Origin: Luteibacter sp.
GTDB taxonomy: Bacteria; Pseudomonadota; Gammaproteobacteria; Xanthomonadales; Rhodanobacteraceae
Assembly (NCBI RefSeq): GCF_009912395.1
Contig: NZ_WNDO01000005.1
Span: forward strand, 160,539 to 224,538
DNA: 64,000 nucleotides
Reading direction: 5' to 3'
Positions within the stretch are counted from its first letter, which is position 1, and each line of letters opens with the position of its first letter. The notes beneath the pieces are model-generated. The model was not told where the DNA came from and made no database searches. It saw nothing but the letters and a program-made list of their open reading frames with translations. The translations under genes and the position numbers were made by a program. Of this stretch, positions 51,954 to 59,818 are shown piece by piece.

Positions 51954-54425
51954 ATGTCAGCGATCCTGGTTGTACTGGCGGCGCTTATCGCCTCCGGTGC
52001 ATGTGCCTACCACCGCACGTCCCTGAAGACGTGGGCCATCGCCACGGCGGTGACGACGCTCGTCGTCGGCATCCTCGCCGGCGCCACGGTGACCACCCTC
52101 GTCCTGCTGATCCTGCTGGCGATCGTGGCCGTGCCGCTGCTCATGGTCGACTTCCGCCGCAAGAAGATCTCGGCGCCGCTGCTGTCCATGTTCGCCAAGG
52201 TCACGCCGAAGCTGTCCGACACCGAGCAGACCGCGCTGGAAGCCGGCACGGTCGGTTTCGAGGGCGAGCTGTTCTCCGGCAAGCCGAACTGGCACGAGCT
52301 GCTGAAGCAGCCCAAGCCCGAGCTGTCGGTGGAAGAGCAGGCCTTCCTCGACGGCCCCGTCGAAGAACTCTGCGCCATGGTCGACGACTGGCAGATCAGC
52401 CACGAGCTGGCCGACCTGCCGCCGGAGATCTGGGAATTCGTCAAGAAGCACAAGTTCTTCGGCATGATCATCCCGAAGAGCTACGGCGGCCTCGGCTTCT
52501 CCGCGCTGGCCCATTCGGCCGTGCTGCAGAAGATTTCGAGCATGTCCGCCACGCTGTCGTCCACCGTCGCCGTGCCGAACTCGCTGGGCCCAGGCGAACT
52601 GTTGATGCACTACGGCAGCGACGAGCAGAAGAACCACTACCTGCCGCGCCTGGCCGACGGTCGCGAGATTCCGTGCTTCGCGCTGACCGGCCCCTACGCC
52701 GGCTCCGATGCCACCTCGATCCCCGACTTCGGCATCGTCTGCAAGGGCACGTGGAACGGCGAGGAAACCGTCGGTATCCGCCTCACCTTCGACAAGCGCT
52801 ACATCACGCTGGCGCCCATCGCGACCATCGTGGGCCTGGCCTTCCGCATGTACGACCCGGAAAAGCTGCTGGGCGACAAGGAAGACCTCGGCATCACCCT
52901 GGCCCTGCTGCCGCGTGAAACCCCGGGGCTTGAAATCGGCCGCCGTCACTTCCCGCTCAACACGCCGTTCCAGAACGGCCCGATCCACGCCAAGGACATG
53001 TTCGTTCCGCTGTCCGTGCTGATCGGCGGCCCGCACATGGCCGGCCAGGGCTGGCGCATGCTGGTCGAGTGCCTCTCGGTCGGTCGCGCCATCTCGCTGC
53101 CGTCCAACGCCACCGGCGCTTCGCGCATGGCCGTTGCCGCCACCGGCGCCTACGCCCGCATGCGCAAGCAGTTCGGCCTTGCTATCGGCCGTTTCGAAGG
53201 CGTGGAAGAGGCCCTGGCCCGCATCGGCGGCCTGACCTACGCCACCCAGGCGCTGTCGCGCGCCACGGCCGCCGCCGTCGACCGCGGCGAAAAGCCGGCG
53301 GTGCCGTCGGCCATCGCCAAGTACCACGCCACCGAGTGGTCGCGTCAGATCGCGGCCGACGCGATGGACGTGCACGGCGGCAAGGGCGTCATCCTAGGCC
53401 CGAAGAACTACATGGGCCGCGCGTGGCAGGGCGTGCCGATCGCCATCACGGTGGAAGGCGCGAACATCATGACGCGCAGCCTGATGATCTTCGGTCAGGG
53501 TGCGATCCGCTGCCACCCCTATGTACTGAAGGAAATGCAGTCGCTCAACATCGCGGACTACCGCGAGCGCCTGAAGACCTTCGACAAACTCCTCTTCAGC
53601 CACATCGGCTTCGGCTTCTCCAACGCGGTGCGCAGTTTCACGCTGGGCCTCACGGCGGCGAAGATCGGCCAGACTGCCGGCGACGCCTACACCCGTCGCT
53701 ACTACCGCAAGCTTGACCGCTACTCCGCGGCGCTGGCGCTGTGTGCCGACGTCTCGATGGGCGTGCTGGGCGGCAAGCTGAAGTTCAAGGAAAAGCTCTC
53801 GGCCCGTCTCGGCGACGTGCTCTCGTACCTGTACATCGCCAGCGCGATGCTCAAGCGCTACGAGGACACCGGTCGTCCGGAAGCCGACCGTCCGCTGCTC
53901 GCCTGGGCGTTCCACGAGTGCATGTGGCGCATCCAGAACGCGCTCGACGGCGTCATCCGCAACTTCCCGGTCCGTCCGGTGGCCTGGTTGCTGCGCGCCC
54001 TGGTCTTCCCGTGGGGCCGCCGCGAAGTGCCGCCGTCCGATCGCTTGGGCCGTCGCGTCGCCGCGCTGATCACCGCGCCCAGCGAAGCCCGCGACCGCCT
54101 GATGAACTGGTCGTACATCACGCCCACGGCGAACAACACGGTCGGTCGCATGAACGCGATCCTGCCGGACGTGATCGCCGCCGAGCCGGTCGAGCGCAAG
54201 TTCGTCAAGGCGCTCAAGAGCGGCCAGCTGCATGCCCGCACCTACAACGAGCAACTAGCGGAAGCCGAGAAGCTCGGCGCCATCAACGCGGCGGAGCGGG
54301 AACTGCTCCAGCGTGTGCGTGACGCGGTGGCCGAGTTCATCTCCATCGATGACTTCGACAGCGAGGAGCTGCGTGCAGCGGTGATTCGCAAGGCCGAGAA
54401 GATGCAGGCATCGAAGGCAGCTTAA
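51954..54425 (+). CDS. fadE: Acyl-CoA dehydrogenase, FadE type
   Basis: 823 aa from the ATG at 51954, preceded by AAGAGGTGACACCC. Two N-terminal membrane segments (residues about 4-58) precede the dehydrogenase core with ALTGPYAGSDATSIPD (FAD contact), a catalytic-Glu region near AITVEGANIMTRSLMIFGQG and a long C-terminal helical extension. This is the large FadE class of gammaproteobacteria, which starts beta-oxidation and passes electrons to the ETF encoded at 19028-20738. Confidence 0.96.
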   Translation: MSAILVVLAALIASGACAYHRTSLKTWAIATAVTTLVVGILAGATVTTLVLLILLAIVAVPLLMVDFRRKKISAPLLSMFAKVTPKLSDTEQTALEAGTVGFEGELFSGKPNWHELLKQPKPELSVEEQAFLDGPVEELCAMVDDWQISHELADLPPEIWEFVKKHKFFGMIIPKSYGGLGFSALAHSAVLQKISSMSATLSSTVAVPNSLGPGELLMHYGSDEQKNHYLPRLADGREIPCFALTGPYAGSDATSIPDFGIVCKGTWNGEETVGIRLTFDKRYITLAPIATIVGLAFRMYDPEKLLGDKEDLGITLALLPRETPGLEIGRRHFPLNTPFQNGPIHAKDMFVPLSVLIGGPHMAGQGWRMLVECLSVGRAISLPSNATGASRMAVAATGAYARMRKQFGLAIGRFEGVEEALARIGGLTYATQALSRATAAAVDRGEKPAVPSAIAKYHATEWSRQIAADAMDVHGGKGVILGPKNYMGRAWQGVPIAITVEGANIMTRSLMIFGQGAIRCHPYVLKEMQSLNIADYRERLKTFDKLLFSHIGFGFSNAVRSFTLGLTAAKIGQTAGDAYTRRYYRKLDRYSAALALCADVSMGVLGGKLKFKEKLSARLGDVLSYLYIASAMLKRYEDTGRPEADRPLLAWAFHECMWRIQNALDGVIRNFPVRPVAWLLRALVFPWGRREVPPSDRLGRRVAALITAPSEARDRLMNWSYITPTANNTVGRMNAILPDVIAAEPVERKFVKALKSGQLHARTYNEQLAEAEKLGAINAAERELLQRVRDAVAEFISIDDFDSEELRAAVIRKAEKMQASKAA

Positions 54426-54451
54426 GTCTTCTTTGACATCGGTTGAAACCG

Positions 54452-54480
54452 AAAGAGCCACGGAAATTCCGTGGCCCTTT
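54452..54480. terminator. Bidirectional terminator between fadE and the fimbrial operon
   Basis: GCCACGGA and TCCGTGGC form an 8-bp stem around AAT, extended by AAAG/CTTT pairs around one mismatch. It lies 26 bp after fadE and 15 bp after the last fimbrial gene on the other strand. Confidence 0.8.
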
Positions 54481-54495
54481 CTGTTGACGGCGTCG

Positions 54496-55500
54496 CTAGA
54501 GATAGTTGGTTGTGATGGTGATCATGGCACCGATCGTTCCCGGTACCAGGGTGCCGGATGTCCGTACGTAACGCACCGCCAGTTGCTCGTATTGATAGCT
54601 TCCGCCACCGTAACCCCTGAAGTCCCATGTACCTTGCATGGGAAAGGGGACGTCGTTGCGAAGTACTTGCAGGCGGACGCCTTGCGCCGTAGACGTTGGT
54701 GTTGGCGTCAGTGCCGTATTGTTGTTGCCGGGATCGAGCTTGTCCGTCAGTCGAATACGGAAGCTGCGATAGACATTGCACTTCATATTGACGTAGAAAG
54801 ATACCGATGCGCTGGTTGAGCCAAGATCCAACATCCGGATGTCGGGTAGCTTCACTGACTGCTCCGATTGCAGGAATTCGCAGGTAGGCTGAACCACCTG
54901 GATCGAACTGTTCAGATCGGCATACCCTTTCAGTGCCGGGAAGCTCGGTGGTGTCACGTTGAAGCGAAAGATATGAAGTTCATCGCTGGTCGCCGGCTGG
55001 ATCGGGCTGCCCCGTCCAACCGTGCGCATCTCGAAGTAACTGGCGAGCGTGCCCGAGCTGTCCGGCAGAATGCCGGGATGGTTCAGTTCGAACTCTCCGA
55101 CAGGCAGCGTCGACTTTCGTCCCGAATTCTCCGCGATCACGGTTTGTCTGAAGATAAACAACGGTGAGTTCGCGTAGACCTGAAACGCCGCATATCGTTG
55201 GCCTTCGAGATTCACGTAGGTCACGAACTGGCCCAGTCCACCAGCGAACTGCGTTCGCAGGGCAAGCGGCAGGCTAGAGGTGCATCCGCTGTAGACAAAC
55301 GAAGGCGTTTTCGCCCAGTCGCTCAACGGGGTGCCTAACGGGGCGTTGGCTTCGTCGTTGGCGACATTCGCCCGTGCATAAAGACCGATACTCGGTGGCG
55401 TAATTTTTACGCAGGCCCTGGCGTGGTTCGTGGTTCCGGCGAGAGCCAGAAGGGCGAGCGCCGGAACGGCGCGGTGCCGAGAGATAAAAGGCATAGGCAT
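54496..55500 (-). CDS. Fimbrial adhesin-like subunit B
   Basis: 334 aa from the ATG at 55500 (or 55494). Signal peptide MPMPFISRHRAVPALALLAL ends near NHARA. The N-terminal domain (about 40-190) has its own Cys pair and is adhesin-like; the C-terminal domain (about 200-334) is a pilin domain with Cys (VQPTCEF, MKCNVYRSF) and ends TITTNYL with the penultimate Tyr needed for chaperone exchange. It is paralogous to the next gene upstream. Last gene of the operon; GC is visibly lower than in fadE. Confidence 0.8.
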   Translation of the reverse strand: MPMPFISRHRAVPALALLALAGTTNHARACVKITPPSIGLYARANVANDEANAPLGTPLSDWAKTPSFVYSGCTSSLPLALRTQFAGGLGQFVTYVNLEGQRYAAFQVYANSPLFIFRQTVIAENSGRKSTLPVGEFELNHPGILPDSSGTLASYFEMRTVGRGSPIQPATSDELHIFRFNVTPPSFPALKGYADLNSSIQVVQPTCEFLQSEQSVKLPDIRMLDLGSTSASVSFYVNMKCNVYRSFRIRLTDKLDPGNNNTALTPTPTSTAQGVRLQVLRNDVPFPMQGTWDFRGYGGGSYQYEQLAVRYVRTSGTLVPGTIGAMITITTNYL

Positions 55501-55636
55501 GAATGAAATGTCCGAGAACCACGACCCTTGAACGTCAGACAAAGGCTCTCGGGTGAGCAGTGATAGATGATGTGGAGCCTGAGGAAGTTAGCCATGCCCT
55601 GCGAATTGAAGGCGTGGCGTTCTCCCGATGCCTGAC

Positions 55637-56656
55637 CTAGTTATAGTCGACTTGAAGCGTAACCTTGGCGCCGAGAAGGCCCGGCCTGGCGCCCACGGCT
55701 GCGCGGTAGTAGCGTGCGGTAAGGTCCACGTTCTGGTACGCGGCGCTCGTGCCGCCACCATTCCACGATGAGCCCATGCGTACCGGTGCGCCACTCCGGA
55801 GTATCTGCAGTCGCACACCTTGCGCATCCGAGCCCGCCGACGGAGTCAGCTCCGTACCGATATTGCTTTTGTTATTGGCGTCGATCAGGGAAATGGTCAT
55901 ATTGCGGCCAACCCCTGAGCAGTACATGCGAACCGAGAAGTCTTTCGCACCCGATGTCTTGCCCACGGCATTCAGTTCTCCGAGAGACACGTCGTCCAAC
56001 GTCACCGTCGTATCCGCTGGCGCGCAGGTTGGCATTTCCACGTCGATCGAGGCGGTGAGCGACGTGTTTATATTCAACGAAGGATAGGCGTCAGGATAGC
56101 TTGTGAAGTTCACGACGAGCGTGCTCGGGAGTCCGGTCATCAGGTGGCCTCGGCCAACCAGTGCATACTGAAAATAAGAGGTTCTCTCTTTATCGCGGCC
56201 GCCCGCTCCTCCTGGTGCCGGTGTGGCGCCTTGGCTACGTATGTTGCTGATATCGGTAACGGGGGTCGTGACCTTGCCTGCGTTGTGGAGGCTACCAATC
56301 TCGGTGACGTGATCAAAAATGAACAGGGGCGATGTCGGGGTGACTTCATAGGCGGCGTACTGGTTTCCACCTACCGTCACCATGGCGACGTATCGAAGCG
56401 AGCTGGAGCCGCGAGCGGTAATGGCGATTCGGTCGGTGGATGAACATCCTCCGAAGTAGTAAGTATGCCCATCGGCACCCCCAAACATGGAATGCCAGGG
56501 CGTGATCAGCGTTCCCAGGGGCGCGGCGGCGTAGAATGCTCGAACGGTTAGGTTGCTGGCGTAGCCTCCACCACCGCTCCGCGTTGTGCATGCCCACGTC
56601 GTAGGAACTATCAAAAGAAACATCAATCCGATGCTACGCGCGATGAATCCGGTCAT
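55637..56656 (-). CDS. Fimbrial adhesin-like subunit A
   Basis: 339 aa. Signal peptide MTGFIARSIGLMFLLIVPTT (cleavage near TWA) leads into a two-domain protein. An N-terminal adhesin-like region contains YYFGGCSSTDRIAI and PTSPLFIFDHVTEIG; the C-terminal pilin domain has MPTCAPADTTVTLDDVSLGE and ends KVTLQVDYN. The motif PTSPLFIFDH and similar NSPLFIFRQ in the other subunit show the two are duplicates. It likely caps the fimbria. Follows the chaperone by 21 bp. Confidence 0.8.
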   Translation of the reverse strand: MTGFIARSIGLMFLLIVPTTWACTTRSGGGGYASNLTVRAFYAAAPLGTLITPWHSMFGGADGHTYYFGGCSSTDRIAITARGSSSLRYVAMVTVGGNQYAAYEVTPTSPLFIFDHVTEIGSLHNAGKVTTPVTDISNIRSQGATPAPGGAGGRDKERTSYFQYALVGRGHLMTGLPSTLVVNFTSYPDAYPSLNINTSLTASIDVEMPTCAPADTTVTLDDVSLGELNAVGKTSGAKDFSVRMYCSGVGRNMTISLIDANNKSNIGTELTPSAGSDAQGVRLQILRSGAPVRMGSSWNGGGTSAAYQNVDLTARYYRAAVGARPGLLGAKVTLQVDYN

Positions 56657-56677
56657 ATGCGTATGCCCTCGTCGGTA

Positions 56678-57439
56678 TCATTCATCATGCGATGTGAGGG
56701 ACGTGATGTTCTCGACGGAGGCGCCGTAGTCGTCGATCCACTGGAAGGCGACCATTCCGGCATTCGGTAATTTCTCGATCGCCTTGGCGCCCAGCGGCAT
56801 GCGTGCCGACTCATGGGGAGCGACCATGGTCGGCGTATCTGTCTGCGCGCCATCCGAGACAACCGCCTGATTGATCGATACGTAATAGCTCGTCGGGTTC
56901 TCCACCGTGAGGTAGCGGCCGCTTGCACCGCCATCCACACGCCAGACAAGTTTCGTAGCGGCCTCGCGCGGCATGCCTTCGACGCCTTTGGGACGGAAGA
57001 ACAGCTTGATGCGCGTGCGTACCGCCAGTTGCAGGGTGTTCTTGCCCTTGTGCTCGTCGGAGGTGGGCGGGATCTCCAGCACGTTGAGGTAGTACACGGT
57101 AGCGCGGTCCGTCGGCAGCGGTTTGTCCGGCAGAGGAAGGTAGGCGATGCGTAGTGTCTGCCCCTGCCCGGGTTCCAGGCGCGTCAGCGGCGGGGTGAGG
57201 ACGAAGGGCACCTGGATATGACGTGGGCGTGCGTCGGCCTGGCCGTCGTCGATCCAGCTCTGCACCATGGCGGGCGAGGTACCCTGGTTGGTGATCTGCA
57301 CCGTTTGTTCGCGACTGCTTTCGTTGAACACCACGCGCGTGCCGCCGACCACGACACCGGCCTTCGCGGTGGATGTGACGGCAAAAATGGCCAGCAGGCA
57401 GGCACCGATCAACGGAAGCCAGAAGAGGTGTCGGATCAT
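56678..57439 (-). CDS. Periplasmic fimbrial chaperone (PapD family)
   Basis: 253 aa. A signal peptide (FWLPLIGACLLAIFAVTSTA) precedes a two-domain Ig-like chaperone. GTRVVFNESSREQTVQITNQ gives the edge strand, PPLTRLEPGQGQTLRIAYL and RATVYYLNVLEIPP the conserved family motif, and RTRIKLFFRPKGV carries the subunit-anchoring Lys. It delivers pilins by donor-strand complementation to the usher. Located after the fourth pilin gene. Confidence 0.93.
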   Translation of the reverse strand: MIRHLFWLPLIGACLLAIFAVTSTAKAGVVVGGTRVVFNESSREQTVQITNQGTSPAMVQSWIDDGQADARPRHIQVPFVLTPPLTRLEPGQGQTLRIAYLPLPDKPLPTDRATVYYLNVLEIPPTSDEHKGKNTLQLAVRTRIKLFFRPKGVEGMPREAATKLVWRVDGGASGRYLTVENPTSYYVSINQAVVSDGAQTDTPTMVAPHESARMPLGAKAIEKLPNAGMVAFQWIDDYGASVENITSLTSHDE

Positions 57440-57537
57440 GGGCTTTCACCTTGGGCATGGAGAAAAAAGCACGATACGGACGGCCACCCCCGAGTTGGCC
57501 GCACGTACCGTGAAAGCGCGGAGCGAGAAGGGGAGAC

Positions 57538-58044
57538 TTACTCGTAGACGACCGTGTACGTCGCGGTGGCGTTAAGGGTGCCGGCCTTGGTCACCGGGGC
57601 CTTCGCCTTGTAGGCGACGGTATGACGGAAGGTCGTCGTGCCGTTGACGGTCTCCTTCAGGTTGTTGGGCTTGCCGTTGAACTTCTGCTGGTTGCCGCCC
57701 TCGTCGATGAGGGTGAGCTGGACGTTTTCCGCCGTGCCCTTGGGCATCAGGTCGCCGGTGTCCGGATCGACCGAATCCGGATGGCTGAAGGCGATACCGA
57801 CCTTGCGGCCGAGCGCGGCGGTGCAGTTGAGCTCGATATCGACATTTTGGTGACCGGCGATGTCGCCGGCGGCCTTGAGCTGGCTGGCATCGATCGGGTA
57901 CAGCGCGATCGTCTTGGTGTCGCTGCCCGACGAGTAATCGCAGGTCGGCGCCTGGATCTCACCGGTGATCTGCAGCGTGCCGGCAGAGGCGAAGGTCGGC
58001 ACGAGGGCCAGCGAGGCGGTGAGAAGGGCGAGCTTGAAATTCAT
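57538..58044 (-). CDS. Fimbrial major-type subunit 4
   Basis: 168 aa from the ATG at 58044. Signal peptide MNFKLALLTASLALVPTFAS (cleavage ASA-GT). GEIQAPTCDYSSGS and IELNCTAALGRKV provide the conserved Cys pair; the C-terminus ATYTVVYE has the penultimate Tyr. It is longer in strand repeats than its neighbours and stands closest to the chaperone gene, so it could be the major shaft subunit; that is inference. Confidence 0.85.
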   Translation of the reverse strand: MNFKLALLTASLALVPTFASAGTLQITGEIQAPTCDYSSGSDTKTIALYPIDASQLKAAGDIAGHQNVDIELNCTAALGRKVGIAFSHPDSVDPDTGDLMPKGTAENVQLTLIDEGGNQQKFNGKPNNLKETVNGTTTFRHTVAYKAKAPVTKAGTLNATATYTVVYE

Positions 58045-58143
58045 CGATAACGCTCCTTGCGTCATGAGTTGGGTAGATAGCCCGGAAGGGTGGGTATGAG
58101 TCGATGCCATGCGTCCGGGCGACGCCTGCGATCGACGGGAGGT

Positions 58144-58683
58144 TCAGTCGTACTGCACGGTGACGATGGCGGTGGTATCCACTAGCCCCTGTTTCAGGTC
58201 CTGGGTACCGAGCCGGTAGTAGTAGGCTTTCGCGTCGAACGTCTTCGTCGTCTCGCCGTCAATGACGAGGGTGATGCGATGGCCCGAGGCGTTGATGACC
58301 TTGCCGTTCGAGGCCTCCACCAGATGGACGGCGACGCCGCTCGCGGTTCCCGTATTGGCGTACTGGGCCGATCCACTACCCGCCGGTGTACCGCTGAAGT
58401 CGAGGTGTGCCTTTGTCACGCCACGGCAGTTGATAAGCCTGAGTTGGAACGGCGTTTCGCTCGCGGGGACGGGCGCCTCCTTGAACGACGACAGTTCGTC
58501 GGCGCGTAAGGTCGGCAACGGTACGGATTTGGCCGCGTCGTCCGCGTGCACGTCGCAGGTGCCCGCCAGGACGCGGCCGCCGAACGTCAAGCTGCTATCG
58601 GCCGGCACGGGTTGGGCGGCCAGCGCGAAGGCGCCGCCCAGCATCAGGAGGGACGTGCGATGTGTCACGGGGACGGTCCTCAT
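58144..58683 (-). CDS. Fimbrial subunit 3
   Basis: 179 aa. Signal peptide up to about residue 29 (AAQPVPADS). RVLAGTCDVHADDAA and LRLINCRGVTKAHLDF hold the Cys pair, and the C-terminus IVTVQYD is typical of chaperone-usher pilins. Only 7 bp separate it from the preceding pilin gene. Confidence 0.85.
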   Translation of the reverse strand: MRTVPVTHRTSLLMLGGAFALAAQPVPADSSLTFGGRVLAGTCDVHADDAAKSVPLPTLRADELSSFKEAPVPASETPFQLRLINCRGVTKAHLDFSGTPAGSGSAQYANTGTASGVAVHLVEASNGKVINASGHRITLVIDGETTKTFDAKAYYYRLGTQDLKQGLVDTTAIVTVQYD

Positions 58684-58690
58684 GCGTGGC

Positions 58691-59224
58691 TCACTGGTAC
58701 GTGATGAGGACGTTGAACGTGCTGCTGAACGTGCCGGCCTTCACCACGCCGGTGGACTTCGCGTAGTACGCCGCGCACAGCGGAATGCTGAAGGTGCCGC
58801 TGGTGAACGTGTGGTCGCGCGTCGCGCCCGGCGACAGGTCGTTACTGGACGTCGTGCAGGAGGTATGGCCCAGCCAGATCGCGGTATGCGGCGCCGCGCC
58901 CGTCGTCGCCTTGTTCTTGAACACCGTGGTGACATCGGTATCCCGATCGGCGGTCCCGCCGAACGTCAGTCGCGCCCCGGTGACACCCGAGCAGCCGGAA
59001 AGCTGGATGGTCAGTGGCGTATTGCTGGCGACGATGCGACCCGGCGCGGTCATGTCCTTGGCGGAGACATCCGGCATCGTGATGGTCGGGTTGGTGACCG
59101 TGCAGGTGCCGGCCGTGACCCGGCCGGTCAGCGTGATGGTGCTTGAGTTCTGCGCCATGGCGGGTGCCGTCGCGAGACCGGCGATGGCCGTCGCCAGGGC
59201 GAGGGTGAGGGTGCGGTGGATCAT
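58691..59224 (-). CDS. Fimbrial subunit 2
   Basis: 177 aa. Signal peptide MIHRTLTLALATAIAGLATA, mature start near AQNSS. GRVTAGTCTVTNPTITMPDV and IQLSGCSGVTGARLTF give the disulfide; the C-terminus FNVLITYQ has the pilin zipper. Closely similar to subunit 1 (GVTAATFTF versus GVTGARLTF), suggesting duplication. Confidence 0.85.
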   Translation of the reverse strand: MIHRTLTLALATAIAGLATAPAMAQNSSTITLTGRVTAGTCTVTNPTITMPDVSAKDMTAPGRIVASNTPLTIQLSGCSGVTGARLTFGGTADRDTDVTTVFKNKATTGAAPHTAIWLGHTSCTTSSNDLSPGATRDHTFTSGTFSIPLCAAYYAKSTGVVKAGTFSSTFNVLITYQ

Positions 59225-59245
59225 GGAGGGCTATCCCTGTGGTGG

Positions 59246-59818
59246 TCAGTTGTAGGCGATACCGAGGACGATCGCCGCGTGCACGTCGCCGGCGGTGATG
59301 CGTCCGTCGCGTCGCTGGTAGTAGGTGGCGCACATCGGCACCGTGATCGCGTCGCTGTCCACAAGCACGTTGTGGGTGGTACCCGGCTTTTGCGTACTGC
59401 CGCTGCTGGGGCAGGCGCCGATGGCATTGGCGCGCTGAATCCAGATCGAGAGATACGGCGCCGGGGAGGTGGCCGTGTTGCGGAAGGTGTCCGCCTCGAC
59501 GGGATCGGCGTCGGCCGTCGATCCGAAGGTGAACGTGGCCGCCGTCACGCCGGCACAACTGCTCAGTTCGATATCGAAACGCCGCGTACTCGCCGTGACA
59601 CGGCCGCCCTCCGGGATATCGGCGGCAGAGATGTCTTCCCAGGCTACCGACGGATGGTTCACCACGCAGGTGCCTGCGGTGATCTTGCCCGTCAGCGTCA
59701 CCTGGCTATCGGCCTGGGCGGGTGCCATGGCGTCAAGACACAGGCAGGCCATCAGCAGGGACAGCGCAAGTCGTGGTGGCGTGGGTCGGATGGAGACATG
59801 GGGAGTGGGACGCCTCAT
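59246..59818 (-). CDS. Fimbrial subunit 1
   Basis: 190 aa from the ATG at 59818, overlapping the usher stop by ATGA. The signal peptide follows a longer basic lead (MRRPTPHVSIRPTPPRLALS). GKITAGTCVVNHPSVAWEDI and ELSSCAGVTAATFTF hold the Cys pair; ends IVLGIAYN. First pilin after the usher, so it may be a minor or base subunit. Confidence 0.82.
   Translation of the reverse strand: MRRPTPHVSIRPTPPRLALSLLMACLCLDAMAPAQADSQVTLTGKITAGTCVVNHPSVAWEDISAADIPEGGRVTASTRRFDIELSSCAGVTAATFTFGSTADADPVEADTFRNTATSPAPYLSIWIQRANAIGACPSSGSTQKPGTTHNVLVDSDAITVPMCATYYQRRDGRITAGDVHAAIVLGIAYN

Noticed and set aside
51957..53375. Minus-strand ORF of 472 codons
   Set aside because: Antisense to fadE and made of repetitive Gly/Arg/His-rich sequence.
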